NCBI RefSeq assembly: GCF_025698545.1
Contig: NC_068569.1
Coordinates: 12,400,001-12,464,000 of the forward strand
Origin: Gossypium raimondii
Taxonomy: Eukaryota > Streptophyta > Magnoliopsida > Malvales > Malvaceae
Direction: 5' to 3'
Length of the DNA: 64,000 nt
Below, piece by piece: positions 12,345-29,304 of the stretch. Below the pieces are notes generated by a model that ran no database searches, was not told where the DNA came from, and was given only the letters and a program-made list of their open reading frames with translations. A program made the translations under genes and the position numbers. The stretch's first letter is position 1. Each line of letters starts with the position of its first letter.

Positions 12345-13683
12345 TTCACTCATCTTCTCAACGGGTAAGACTCGAAGTAAACTTCGAAAACGAGCAAACA
12401 AGGATGCAGACAATGGTTTAGTGAGAATATCTGCAACTTGATCACATGCTGGAACTTCACCAACAATGAGAGACCCAGCAGCCACCTTTTCACGAACAAA
12501 AAATAACTCAAGTTCAACATGCTTGAACTTGGAGTGTAGGACTGAATTAGCTGTAACAACAACTGCACTTGAATTGTCACACCAAACTGTAGGAGGATCA
12601 GTAGAACTGATTTGTAACTTTGTTAACAGAGAAACTAACCATACAATACCACTAGAAGCTACCGTTAGACTTCTATATTCAACCTCTACTGTAGACCAGG
12701 ACACAACTTGCGCTTTCTTAGTACACCACAAAATAGAAGTATGACTGAAATAAACACAAAACCCCATAGTAGACCGACTATCATCAAAATCAAAACCCCA
12801 GTTGGCATTAACATATCTAACTAAAGATAGTTTGTCGGATCATCGAAAAACTAGCCCATGAGTAATAATACCATGAAAATATCGCAGAATACGTTTTAAT
12901 GCTACCATGTGAACCGTAGTAGGTGCATGCATGAATTGACATATACGATTTACATTATAGGCAATATCTGGTCGAGTTAGAGCCACATATTGGAGAGCAC
13001 CAGCTAAACTTCTGTATTTAGTAAGATCAACAAGTTGATCACCTTTATCTTTAGACAAAGTCGAGGAATTAACCATTGGTGTATGAACACTCTTTGCATT
13101 AATCAGAGAACTCAAGTCAAGAAGGTCTCAAATGTATTTGCGCTGGCACAAGTGAAGACTACCAGTGGAGGACCTACTGACCCCAATCCCTAAAAAATAA
13201 TGAAGCTCTCCCATATTGGTTATGTAGCTGCTGAATAAAATAGTTGATTTCATCAGTCGAACTGCCAGTAATAATAATATTATCCACATAGACCAAGCTA
13301 TAAACGGTTGATTTGGTTGAAACTTTAACAACTAAAGAAGCATCAACTTTAGATAAGACAAAACTAGTAGAGAGAAAAAACTGTTTCAACTTCTCAAACC
13401 AGGCACGAGGAGCTTGTCGTAATCCGTACAAAGCCTTCATTAGACGACACACCAATGATTCACCATTTGGTCCAAACTGAACATATCCCGAAGGCTGTTG
13501 CATGAAGACTTCATCAGTCAGGTCTCCATTTAAAAAGGCATTGTTTACATCAACTTGGCGAAGTTTCCAGTCATTGGATACGGTAACAGATAAAATGGTC
13601 CGTATAGTAGCAGGTTTGACCACTGGACTAAACGTTTCTATGAAGTCATACCCAGGAACCTGAGAGTAACCCTTTGCTACCAA
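12339..13683 (-). pseudogene. Copia 1 reverse transcriptase and RNase H, defective
   Basis: Reverse transcriptase begins around 13683 with VAKGYSQVPGYDFIETFSPV, then TIRTILS, QVDVNNAFLNGDL, YGLRQAPRAW. The polymerase box reads YVDNIIITGS, where active copia enzymes have YVDD, so one metal-binding aspartate is replaced by Asn. The frame then breaks several times (near 13330 and 13115). RNase H follows at 12767-12339 with the usual copia ending (WCDNSSAV, HSKFKHVELELFFVRE, DILTKPL). It would copy element RNA into DNA in cytoplasmic particles if intact. The mutation at the active site and the frameshifts make it inactive. Confidence 0.9.
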
Positions 13684-13704
13684 CCGAGATTTCCGACGAC
13701 TAAC

Positions 13705-14545
13705 TCACCTATCAGGATTTTTTTTCATTTTGAAAAGCCATTTGCACCCAATTACTTTCCTACCAGGAGGTACATGAACCAGTTCCCAGGTAAAATTTGC
13801 AATTAAAACATCAAATTCAGCTTGAACTGCGAACTTCCACTTTGCATGATAAAGAGCTTCCTCGACAGTTCGAGGTTCAAAATCTACAACATCGACTAAC
13901 AAGGCCCTAGACTTAAAAATTCCTGCCTTAGACCGAGTAACCATAGCATGCGTATTTTTACAAGACGAGAAGGAATAGTCGGAGACACACTGATTGGATC
14001 AACCAGACTATCAGCTGTAGAATAATTTAATAGAATGTGAAAAGGGTAATTTATGTGATTTCCCTTTTTGACAGACAACACAAACATTATCAAGGCATTT
14101 TTTATTTAAAACAATTTAACACTTGTCAAGAACATGTTTAACAACCGTTGCAGAAGGATGACCAAGTCTTTTATGCCACAGAGTAAAAATATCATCATCA
14201 GGAAAACACTCTTGAACCTCGATGTTATGAATAACAGGACTGGAATCAGATGAAACAGACGAACTGGCCAAAAATTGATAGAGACCATTACGAACTTGTC
14301 CCCGCAGCAAAGTTTCCTGTGTCTAGATGTCCTTAATAACACAAAAAGACGGATGAAATTCGAAAAAAACATTATTGTCAGTAGCAAATTGTGACATAGG
14401 CATAAGATTTTTCCGGATACTGGGCACGCACAAGACATTAGACAGATGTAATAACTTATTTGTTGTAGGTAAAACTGCATTACCAATAGACGAAATTTTA
14501 GCGAGAGTTCCATTTTCCATTACCAGAGAAGAAGTACCTGAATAC
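13705..14545 (-). pseudogene. Copia 1 pre-integrase and linker, integrase core deleted
   Basis: The GAG-pre-integrase region is readable: VLCVPSIRKNLM, then WHKRLGHPS and CQKGKSHKLPF (HHCC-type zinc binding). Directly after KLPFSHSI (about 14040) the sequence jumps to the linker before reverse transcriptase (MVTRSKAGIFK, 13944). In copia 2 the same two points are separated by about 1 kb holding the DDE core. The junction lies near 14032. A stop at about 14323 also splits the frame. Confidence 0.85.
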
Positions 14546-15143
14546 AGATTGTCGCATTTAAACCAGAATCATCTTGGCAGACATGATGAGTGGCTCCTGA
14601 ATCTGGATACTAGGATGAGGTCCCTACTGGTGCTGGAACATATGAATTAGTGTTATCAAAATTAGAATTATATTGTGTAGCAGCCGAAAAATCAGACATA
14701 TGAAAATCAAGAATTCGGGGCAGCCCAACACCCCGTAAGGAGTCAACATCAAGTACTCTAGGACGTGGTTTGGTCTGCCATGTAACCTCAGGACCATTAT
14801 TGTATAGAAAACTGTTAAAACCAACATGATTGACATTGGGCTCACTAGAATTGTTCAGCCCAAAATTCGGACTAGCATTATGCGGCCCACTAGAATCGTT
14901 CAGCCCAAAATTCGGGCCAGTATTTACCTGTCCATCAGGCAGCCCAGTAGAAGTATGCAACCCAAATGATCGACCTAGATCAGGTAGCCTAGACACCCCA
15001 GCAGACAACCCCAACTGATGATGGCCCATTTCTCGTCTAAAATGGCGCCCCAAATCTCGCTCTACATTGTTCCCAAAACCATGGCCCCAATTACTCACAA
15101 ATATAGGCTCATTTTGTGGTCTGACACAAACACCATACATCAC
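14545..15143 (-). pseudogene. Copia 1 gag-pol linker and aspartic protease
   Basis: A Gly/Asn/Pro-rich linker (15143-14610) is followed by the protease signature YPDSGATHHVC at about 14575-14610. The catalytic DSG is kept. An in-frame TAG sits just before the signature, so the protease is cut from gag. Confidence 0.8.
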
Positions 15144-15298
15144 AGTGGGCCATCATGATACCAAGCAAAACCACTAGAAAAATTATTAAAATTCTCACAA
15201 TTCGAAAAACTAAACCCAAATGTTGAAGACGACGACCAACCTTCCTATGGAATTGAAACAGTCTCTAGGTGCCGCTCATGTCCATAAAAAATAGTAGA

Positions 15299-16236
15299 TC
15301 AGCTAGCAAATTTACTAGGCAAACTTTGGCCAGAAAAACGCACTGGACTTGGTTCGCTCTGACCACCATAGTCACGGTTGAATCGGTAGAAACATCGTTG
15401 TGCAAGATGACCAAACTGACTGCATATCTGGCACTGTATTCGAGGATGAAAACCACGCCCACGCGAGCCAGATGAGAAGCAACCACCACGCCCAGAGCGA
15501 AGATCAGATTCGGTCACTACCACAACCGGAGACGCTTCAGCCACGTTCGTAAGCATCGACGCTTCTTGCACCACTTGTGTTTGGCGACTCTCTAACTCCA
15601 TCAACACATCAACCAACTTTTGAAATGGGACGGTCTTCGACGAAAATGATGCGAGAGTTAACACAGTATCGAACTCCGACGGAAGACCAGCAGAATCACT
15701 TCGACCTTTTCAGCCTCCGAAACGACAAAGCTAGACGCCTCAAGCAGAGCACAAATGTTCTGAACCTTGGCTACATATTCAGTAACACTCAACACATCTT
15801 TCTTGAGGGAGTGTAACTCATGTTTGATTCGGGAAATTTTAGCACCGGTGGAGGCAGCAAACAGCCGATTAGTAATACTCCAGATGTCACACGCCGTCTT
15901 AACAGCTGTAAAAGAAGACAGTAAAGATGCACTAATAGTAGAAAACAACCAAGATGCTAAGAGTTTATCTTATTGAAGAAATACGAGTGCCTCTGGATTT
16001 GGAGTCAGAACACCATCCGAAGACACAACGAACCAAGGCGGAGCAGGTAGTGTACCATCTAAAAAACTTTGCAGCTCATATCCTTCTGTGATTAATCTGA
16101 TATGTTGCTGTCAAAGCACAAAATTCTTCTCATCTAAATTTACTGTGTCGTGACGAGGGAAAGCTTGAATCAACCGGGAGCTAGAAAAAGACGGAGTAGA
16201 ACGATCAAAAGACATGGAATCTTGTGAATTAGCCAT
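15299..16236 (-). pseudogene. Copia 1 gag, frameshifted
   Basis: Starts MANSQDSMSFDR at 16236, just downstream of the primer site, with FPRHDTVNLDEKNFVL, then a stop (TGA at about 16111) where copia 2 has Trp. Then KLLASWLFSTISASLLSSF and a frameshift near 15658. The zinc knuckle CQICSQFGHLAQRC (CX2CX4HX4C) is intact. This is the UBN2/retrotransposon gag family that packages element RNA. Confidence 0.88.
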
Positions 16237-16274
16237 GGAGCAGCAGCGGATGAAGACCTCAGGAGGTTGGGCGA

Positions 16275-16283
16275 CTGATACCA
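16275..16283 (-). other. Primer binding site of copia 1 (tRNA-iMet)
   Basis: Directly adjacent to the 5' LTR on the minus strand is TGGTATCAG, complementary to the 3' end of initiator methionine tRNA, the usual primer of Ty1-copia elements. Confidence 0.85.
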
Positions 16284-16490
16284 TGTTTGATATCATAGAC
16301 ATAAACGAAGATATTGATAAAGAAATACCAGAAGAACTATAGAGTAATTTTCTAATGAATATTCCTCATCTTGAATGAATACATTGATGAATTTTATATA
16401 TTCACATGAAGATAACTACTCATAACCAACTAATTAACAAATTGACAACAAACAAACAACCTCAATCAATCTTTATACTTACGTTTAACA
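16284..16490 (-). repeat. 5' LTR of copia 1
   Basis: 207-bp repeat ending at the CTCAC duplication. Pairs with 12138-12344. Confidence 0.93.
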
Positions 16491-17100
16491 CTCACCCACC
16501 ACAAATGCAACCGTGCTATGAGAATTCAAAGAAAGGTAAAATAAGCTTTGATTGTCATGGACTGAAGTAGTTCTTGAAGTATCTGGTGGTTTGCCCATAG
16601 TACTTGGCCCAATAGAAGAATGACAGTAGGATACTGAGAAGATTCCAAAACAGGTCGAGTGTCATTAAAGAGTTCATCAATGCTCATACCAACAATAGAG
16701 GTACCAGATGAATGAGTTGACCAAATTTACTTGCCATGTTCATCCATCAAAGACAAATCTCCACCTTGGGTGAATTTGAGTGTAGCATTTTCTTTAACCG
16801 GTACATTCCAATTTACAGTCCAAACCACCTGGGGACGTTCCTTTAAATTAACTTCACCATTGAGCATATCCACGAACATAATCAACAAGTCACAGTAATC
16901 TTTGTAATCTTTGTAAGGGCAATTGCAAAAGAAGCCGAATCCAAATCCATAGTTGCCAAATGTACTATTTTGGGTTGTCACTGGCTATCCTAAAGATTCG
17001 GATATCATAAAAGTTACCTCTGCTTTACGAATGACACAACTTAAGACGCCCTTTGAAATTCATGTGTAGAACGGGGATATCCTGTCGGTCAAATATGTTG
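16491..17100 (-). pseudogene. G-type lectin receptor kinase pseudogene: bulb-type lectin part
   Basis: Minus-strand text reads FGNYGFGFGFFCNC (about 16960), then PQVVWTVNWNVPVKENATL and GGDLSLMDEHGK, a TAA stop at 16727-16729, then IWSTHSSGTSIVGMS, a decayed copy of the VWSTNTSGKSV motif. A frameshift follows, after which NHSTVAFVV-like sequence leads into the copia target site. The PQVVWSANRNNPV-type motif marks the mannose-lectin fold of SD2-5-like kinases. The upstream limit is uncertain, because the N terminus and signal peptide cannot be read cleanly. Several lesions are in common exon sequence away from the transposons, so the gene may have been dead before the insertions. Confidence 0.85.
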
Positions 17101-17494
17101 GCGAACAACTAGGCTTCTTCTATCAGAGCTTCCCAAATCCAAAAAAATATTTGTGCTTTTCTGCTTTGGAACTTAGTTCATCTTTGTCCAATGCTATACA
17201 TATTGGCCAATCATAGTTTAATTTATTTACATCAATTCCAATAATGCAAAAGTACCTTAGCATGTTGGATTTTGGATTTTGCTGATCAGATGGGAATGTG
17301 GTTTTCAATCTTGGGAGCTGCTGCAAGCTTGGGTTTTGCAATTATTTTTCAAGAAAAACTAACACTAGCCAAGAAAATTACCAGAAAAAAATGGTGGAAT
17401 TTCGGTTGAGCAATTAAGCAAATGCATATTATTCACTAATATATATATTTCTCCTAGAAAACTATAACATTTACATAGAGGAAGGTAAAGTATA
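17101..17494. other. No gene recognised
   Basis: Contains a 72-codon open stretch on the minus strand (17123-17341) without recognisable motifs. It lies between two minus-strand pseudogenes and may be a remnant of the receptor kinase 5' region, but nothing supports that beyond position. Confidence 0.4.
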
Positions 17495-17967
17495 CTACCG
17501 GTCTTCACATTTCCAATAGTCTCCTTCAAAAGTAGCAAAATGCCTGCAAAAAAAGTTTAAAAACTTCATTAACAAACCTCAACAGGATCAGAATTGAAGC
17601 TGAACCAAGTTGAATTCCACTTCTTGATTATGGAACAGAAATGAATTCAATCATATGCGATGGGAAAATATAAAGCCATACATTGAAAAAAAATTATATC
17701 TCCTACTACGACGTCGGTCCATTACTCTTTTGAGCCTTTCAAGCATATCTTGTTCAGTGAATATTCTACCAGGAGAGCTTAAAAAGGCACTTTTCCGAAC
17801 CGGGGGAGACCAAATTCCACTCTTCTCATAATCAAAGTTGAATTCAGACACGTCGAGGAATTCTTGAGAAGGCGATCGGAAACAAATTTAGGAACCACTT
17901 GAACCTTAACAGGAGATGACTACGACAAATTAGAAGGTGAAGATGAAAAGACTTGAAAGTTTGACAT
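17495..17967 (-). pseudogene. Small two-exon plant protein of unknown function, broken copy
   Basis: ATG at 17967. Exon 1 runs to 17682 with donor GTATGG. Exon 2 is 17495-17543 after acceptor TTTGCAG, and the TAG stop is at 17495-17497. The readable protein has PKFVSDRLL, then VSEFNFDYEKSGIWSPPV, FLSSPGRIFTEQDMLERL, a basic VMDRRRSRRYN stretch and a short tail EGDYWKCEDR. I recall similar uncharacterised plant proteins with the WSPPVR..FLSSPG..FT pattern, but assign no function. Two lesions: TAG at 17920-17922 and a one-base loss near 17857-17866 between DRLLK and FLDVSEF. A protein starting at the internal Met at 17851 is possible but unlikely. Confidence 0.6.
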
Positions 17968-18190
17968 TGATAAACAATACAACTCAGTACAAAATAAACT
18001 CCGAAAAGATAACAACAAGATAATGATAATTAAAACAAGCCTGGGATTGGTGAGAAGAAGGAGATAACATTTTTAAAGGGCTAGAATTTGGGGGGAAAGA
18101 AGTGGGAACCTAGATAAAGATAGTCCTGGGTGGCATAACTAAAGGGTTTATATTACTGGGGTCTGAATTCAGTGGAACTTGGACTAGTTT
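17968..18190. other. Upstream region of the small broken gene
   Basis: About 220 bp with GA-rich stretches, ending at the AGTTT target duplication of LTR B. No feature supported. Confidence 0.4.
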
Positions 18191-21100
18191 TGTAACAGCC
18201 CGATTTTGGGTCTAGTCGGAATAGTGGTTTCGGGACCACAAATCCGACAAGGAAAAAAAATGTAATAGCCTGAATTTTCAAAGGTGTCGGAATGGTGATT
18301 CGAAATCACTAAATTCGACAAATGAGTAGAAAATATTATTAATTTAGTGAGTATAAGTTAAATGTGAAGTTAGGAAAAATTTTGAAATAGTGAATAGTGC
18401 AGTAGAAATAAATATTAAAACAATTAGAATCGAAAATGAGGTATTGAGACCTCAGAGATTTTAAACCGAGCCATAAATATTTATAAAAATATTTATGGAG
18501 TGTTAAAAAGTTAGTATTAAAGTTTCGTCAAGAAATTTTAAAGTTCCGATAATTAATTGAACAAAAAGGACTAAATTGTAACAAATGCAAAATTATAGGA
18601 AATGATTAAATAGCTTAAATGATAAAAGGAAGAGGGCTTAAAAGGAAAATAGACCCAAGGTCTATTTGGGCTGGACGGAAAAGGCAGAAAATCAGGAGAA
18701 TTAAGGGCAAAATTGGAATATTGCAAAATTTACTTAATAAAGTTAGGACCAAAGTGGAATTATCTAGATTTCTCTTCATTTTTTCTGCATTCTCATCAGC
18801 TAAAACACCATGGAAGGGTTTCTTCAAGCTGATTCTTCATATTTTTACTGCAAGTAAGTTCAATTCTTGATCATTTCTTGAAATTTTTGTATTTTTATGA
18901 CTTTTACAACTAGGCCCACTTGTTGAATTCATTAGTTTTTGATTTTATGAAAGAAGTTGAAAGTTGATATGAATATGTGCTGGAAGTATATGATGATTTA
19001 GCATGAAATTAGAGCTTTAAATTGTTCATATGCTGATTTTATTGAAAGAATTGAATAGAAAGTGAATGTTTGGGACCTAATAGTAAAAGAGTTTGAAGTT
19101 AGAGCTATATGTGGAAATTCTGAATTTCAATAGTTGTGAAATAACTTATAATGTCTAGGTAAAGTATTAATTGAGAGAATTAGATCAATTGAGGGGTTAA
19201 TTGAGAAAGGACTGAATTGTATAAACTGTGAAATTTGGGGCAAAATGGAAATCAACATTTTGCACTAAAACAGTTTTGAACAGCAGCAGTAGTCTAACTT
19301 TGAAAAATCACCAAAAATTGTAGAGATTGAATTAGAGAATGAATAAAATATAAAATTAAAGCTTATTGAGTCTAGTTTCTTATAAAAGAAATGGTGTAAG
19401 CAATGAAATTGTAAATCATGAGATATAATGGATTTTGTGAGACAAGGTCAGAATGAATTCGGGTTCCCCTGTTCTGACTTTGGAAAATATTAAAAATTGT
19501 ACAAAAACTATTATGAGTTATAATTTATATGGTTAGAATCCTTAATGAGTCTATTTTTAGAAGAAATAAACGGAAACATCATCCGAATTCTGTACAGTGA
19601 GATAATTAATTTTTAGTGAAGAGTGGTCGGAACTGTCAGACAGCGAAACAGGGGAAACTTTAAAGAATAAACTGTACTATTTTGCTAAACCAAAAATTCT
19701 GAAAATTTTATGGTAAGAAGATATGTGAATCTAGTTCCGGGGAAAATTTATGAATCTTAATTTGGAGCTCTGTAGCTCCGGATAAAAATAATTTAGTGAC
19801 TCTAACTCGGATAAACAGTTTTGAATATACATGTGAGTGAATAGTGAAATTATAGTTAATGTTGTTTAAGTGTATTATACACATTAAGGATGTGGAATGG
19901 AGAGGAGGAGGAGGAAAATTGGGAAATGTATGAATGGTTTGTGTATAATTGGTCATATGCTTGATTATAATTGATAAACGATAAAATAGAAATGATGCTT
20001 ATATTTGTGCATTATTGGACATGGTTTAAGCTCATGTGTGAAAATAAAGTTTCATAGTATGTGTGAATAATATAATTGGTATATGATTGGGCATGAAGGA
20101 ATGTCATGAATGGTTTATGAATTAACATCTGTTGGTAAATGTGGCACATTAATAAATGTTGTGCTCATCCATGCTTATAATGCTTATGTTATATGTGTAT
20201 TTGGCTAACATATTTGGTATACATGCTTAGGCTTTGGCCAAGTAGTGGCTGAATTATGTCACGTTAAATTTATAAGTTATGCATTGAAATGTGATTATTG
20301 AATAGAAATTGAAATGGTTTGAATTGAATTATTGAATTAAATTGGAGTATTGAAATTGGTGATTGATATGGATTTTATTGGAATTGAAACTGAGAAAGTG
20401 GAAATTGATATGTGAGACCGATCTCGAATCAATTACGGAATCTTGAATATTGTTATGTATAACGCATTGAACTGTGAAAATGCTGAAATAATGAATTACT
20501 TGCAATCTTGTGAAACCGATTGAAATAAGAAATTATAATTGATCTTGAACTAAGATGGAAATTTATCTTTGAAAGTGAATTAAATACCCTATTAACTAGT
20601 CGGGCTAGTCGGATATAGTTGGCATGCCATAGGATATGGAAGAGTGCACGGGTATTTGCTTACCATCGATTAGGCACTTATGTGCCGACTCATCATTATC
20701 ATTCGATTCGGCACTTTGTGTGTCGAATCATCTTATTCTTATCATATCGACTTCGCACTTTGTGTGTCGAATCATCGTTATCATATCGTTATCGATTCGC
20801 ACTTTGTGTGTCGAATCGTTATCATATCACATATTCAGCACTTTGTGTGTTGAATCTCATTCGCTACCACATCGATTCTTGTATCTTTGGTGTGTTTGGT
20901 TGGAATCTGTATCCGTCGAGTCCGAGTCAAGTTAATAGGGCAAATGAAATAAAGTTCTTGATAAAACTAAATCAATGATAAGACATATGTGAAAAGTGAA
21001 ATTTGAAATAAAGAAATAAGAATGATTGTTATATATAATTAGTTGATAATATTAAAAGATTGAATTGTTTATTAGTAGTGATAATTGTAATGAAAAGTAT

Positions 21101-21755
21101 GTGTGTGATTTAATGTCGATAATGATAAATTTTATGAAATAGATTTGATAATATAAAATGATGTAAAATGAGAAGTGAAAATGAAATAAATTGAAATAGT
21201 GAAATAATACTTGAATTTAATTGAATACAAGGTACCGAAAAATATATTTATGGATTTAATGTATGAAGTGAGTATTTAAAGACTCTAACGTAAATTGATT
21301 ATAAAAAATAAAAACGAATTGACAATGGAAATTGATGATGGATAAATTATTAAAATGGAATGGGAAATTGAAATGAATGGTATAGTCAATAAACATTGAA
21401 TTAAATGGTAATTACGTATTAGTGTTAAACTTAGTGGCATTGAATTGTACGTGAATTAAATTGGAAAATTGCTAGTGATATGATTCAAATTGTAAGCATG
21501 AGAAATTGCAAATTGAATGAAATGGAAATGAAACATTGACTTGCATGAGTATGTATCGGGTCTCATAGGCCATATTTATTAAGATTATAATATTTTGAGG
21601 ATATATTGTGAAAAGTTATAAAAGCATGTTAATAATTTTGAAGTTTTTAATTTAGATGAAATTTTATAACTCGGTTAAATACATTTACAAGTGTATGTGT
21701 TCTGGTAATGCCTCGTACTCTATTCCGGTGTTGGATATGGGTAAGGGGTGTTACA
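18191..21755 (+). mobile_element. Solo LTR B, 3565 bp, with a doubled 5' start
   Basis: It starts TGTAACAGCCCGATTTTG at 18191 and ends GGGGTGTTACA at 21755, with a perfect 5-bp duplication AGTTT (18186-18190, 21756-21760). Seventy bases in, at 18261, a second LTR-like start TGTAATAGCCTGAATTTTC appears. Both starts are followed by a GTCGGAATxGTGxTTCG motif, so the 5' end is duplicated. The body shares long stretches with LTRs C, D, F and G (for example the segment around CAGCAGCAGTAGTCTAAC, 19281-19298). No retroviral ORF. Confidence 0.9.
20587..20940. repeat. Hairpin array with bracketing inverted repeat in LTR B
   Basis: CCCTATTAACT (20587-20597) and AGTTAATAGGG (20930-20940) are perfect 11-bp inverted repeats about 330 bp apart. 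Between them are the GGCATGCC palindrome and five hairpin units about 44 bp apart: GGCAC-TTAT-GTGCC (20673-20686), then GATTCGGCAC-TTTGT-GTGTCGAATC-like units near 20705, 20750, 20792 and 20832. In the last unit both arms change together (ATTCAGCAC with GTGTTGAAT). Confidence 0.85.
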
Positions 21756-27031
<5,276 letters not shown>

Positions 27032-29304
27032 GGGATGAAGAAGATGTTAAAACCTGCAGTCTCTGATTGTTTTAAGGGATGCAGGCATGGATGGGGATTT
27101 CATTGTAAACCTTGGGTTCTGTAAAATTTTTCTCAAAAAGGTACCCTATAGTAGGATATGGGTGGACTGGAGATTGATTTAATTTACATAAAAAAAAAAT
27201 TCATAATGGCTGTTAATTTGAGTAGACAAGAGGCATGTGAGGAACAGGGTTTTACATTATTTGTGATCTGGTTGGTGAAATTTGAAAACACCCCCACGTG
27301 TTTTTAATTTTATTAAATTCTTATTATTATGATTTATTAATTCATGGCTTGGAAAAAGCTAATAGGATTGGATTTAATGAATTTCTTGGGTTATTAATAA
27401 AAGTTTGGCCCAATAATCTTCTTTTAGCCCAATTGTCAAACTGAAGGAAAAAAAACCACCATGAATCAAAATAAATGAAGCCAAATTTATAAATTAAAAT
27501 TAGGTTAATGTGTAATTTTATCATAGAATTATATTTATATTTTGTTTTTTTATACCTTCCATTATACATTTAAATTAAAGGTAAATTTACCCTCTATATT
27601 GAGTTTTGCCATTGACTGAATTTTGAAACTAAAGTTTAATTTTATTAAATTTTATAATTTAAGTTAAATTTAATAAAAATATTTTATTTAAATTAATTAA
27701 CATAATATAAAATATTAATAAAATTTTTATTTATAAAAATAAAGTAAAATATTATTTTTTATGTTTTTAAAAATTTTCAAGTCCTCCTTAAATGAAAAAT
27801 ATTTATAGTGATTTTATAAATTAACTATTAAAATCAAGTCTTTGAAATGGTATTTTTCCATTAAATTTTATTTAAAAAAATAAAAGTTGGTGGAAAATAA
27901 TTAAAATTCAAAATTGTGGCTAATTTCAATCACATAAAAGTTGAGTGGTAAATTTATCTATATTTTTAAAGTATAATGACTAACATCAACCAAAATAAAA
28001 TATAATAACAAATTTCAATATCCGTGACAAATTTAGAGTGTAACTCACTAAAATTATTGCTTACATGAAAATCTTAAATTTTTATTAGATAAATTTTTCG
28101 AAAATAATCATCATAACATAAAATAATTGAATACTAATATAATATTTCACTTTACATTTAGTTTTATTAAAATAGAAGTCAAATAAGCCATTAATCATAT
28201 CAATTAAAATGTAAAAAGAGTATATGAATGTTGGTTATTGTTTGCTAATCCATACAACTATAGCTAAAAAGAAGATCTTGAGGTTCCATGTTTTAACATC
28301 CGTCATGAACTTTTTTCTGGGCTGCTGGAATGTTGGGCTCTTTTAAAGGTGTCAGTTCGGCCCGTCTTATTACAAACCTAAATGTAAAGAAACATAAATA
28401 TCAGAGAAACTCAGTTTTTTTCCTTCTCTTCTTCTATGCTTATTGTGAATTTAAGGGTTGGAAATTGGCATTAATTCAATTACATGTTCGCTCAGATTGA
28501 AATTTTCTAGGGAAAAAAAAGGAGTATGGAGATGGGAATGGGATGGTTAGATTAGGATGTTGAGGCTTCGATTTTGATGCGGCTATCTCTGTTTCTTTAC
28601 TGGTCACAACGCAGAAAGCTTCTCCCCAGATTGTTCATTGAGAATTACTACAAAAGCTACTTGGTAGAATTGCAAGAACATAAAGAAGGGAAATTTTGGT
28701 AATCCATGATTAAAATTTATCAATGCACTCTTTTAGTTTCTTTCTTTGCTAATTTAATTGTTTTATGTGACTTATTGCAAGAACAATGATGCTTAGTTGT
28801 GGACATGTAGCTAAGTATACTTTGATTTTCGTTTTCTTATCCTACGCTCCTCCTCCTTGGAGATCAAATGTACCATTCATGTTCTAAATTGCTTTCTCGA
28901 AATTTGTTTTTTCTCCTATTATGATGAGAAGTGGATCTGTATCATTCTGCATCATATCTCCCTTGCATGAATGTAATATGTTTCTATTTATAGTTTGCTT
29001 TCAACTTTTGATTGCATTTGTTCTCTTTATAGTTAATTCATTTAATTATCATCTAATTCTGTTTTTTAATCCGGAATCCAACTCATATTCGGTCCAAAAT
29101 TGACTATTTCGCCACTAAAAGAATTCGTCCTTTTAAAAAAATTTCATTCTCAAAATTAATTTATCCATAAAGAGGTGGGATATTGCTTGCATTATTTCTT
29201 TGGGTTCTTAAGTTCAAAGATGTGATTAACTGAATGGAATGGAATGGAATGGTATGCGATGGATCATAACAGTATTTCTACCATATAGAAATATGAAATA
29301 TGTT
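27032..29304. other. Intergenic, AT-rich, no gene seen
   Basis: Contains the presumed 3' untranslated end of the RABA1 gene just after 27031, then strongly AT-rich sequence. A GGAAT run (GGAATGGAATGGAATGG) lies near 29237. No coding domain is recognised. Confidence 0.6.

Larger units (their letters stand above)
12138..16490 (-). mobile_element. Ty1-copia retrotransposon 1, complete ends, internally deleted
   Basis: Two 207-bp LTRs (12138-12344, 16284-16490) bound the element, and a perfect 5-bp duplication CTCAC lies outside (12133-12137, 16491-16495). Minus-strand order is LTR, primer binding site, gag, protease, pre-integrase, reverse transcriptase, RNase H, LTR, which is the copia order. 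The catalytic core of integrase is missing. By eye the LTRs differ at about 23 of 207 sites, so the insertion is old. All genes carry stops or frameshifts. It interrupts the ectodomain of the lectin receptor kinase. Confidence 0.95.

Noticed and set aside
20619-20978. Two overlapping plus-strand open frames of about 100-119 codons
   Set aside because: They lie over the hairpin array of LTR B and show the array repeats (ALCVSN-like). No domain.
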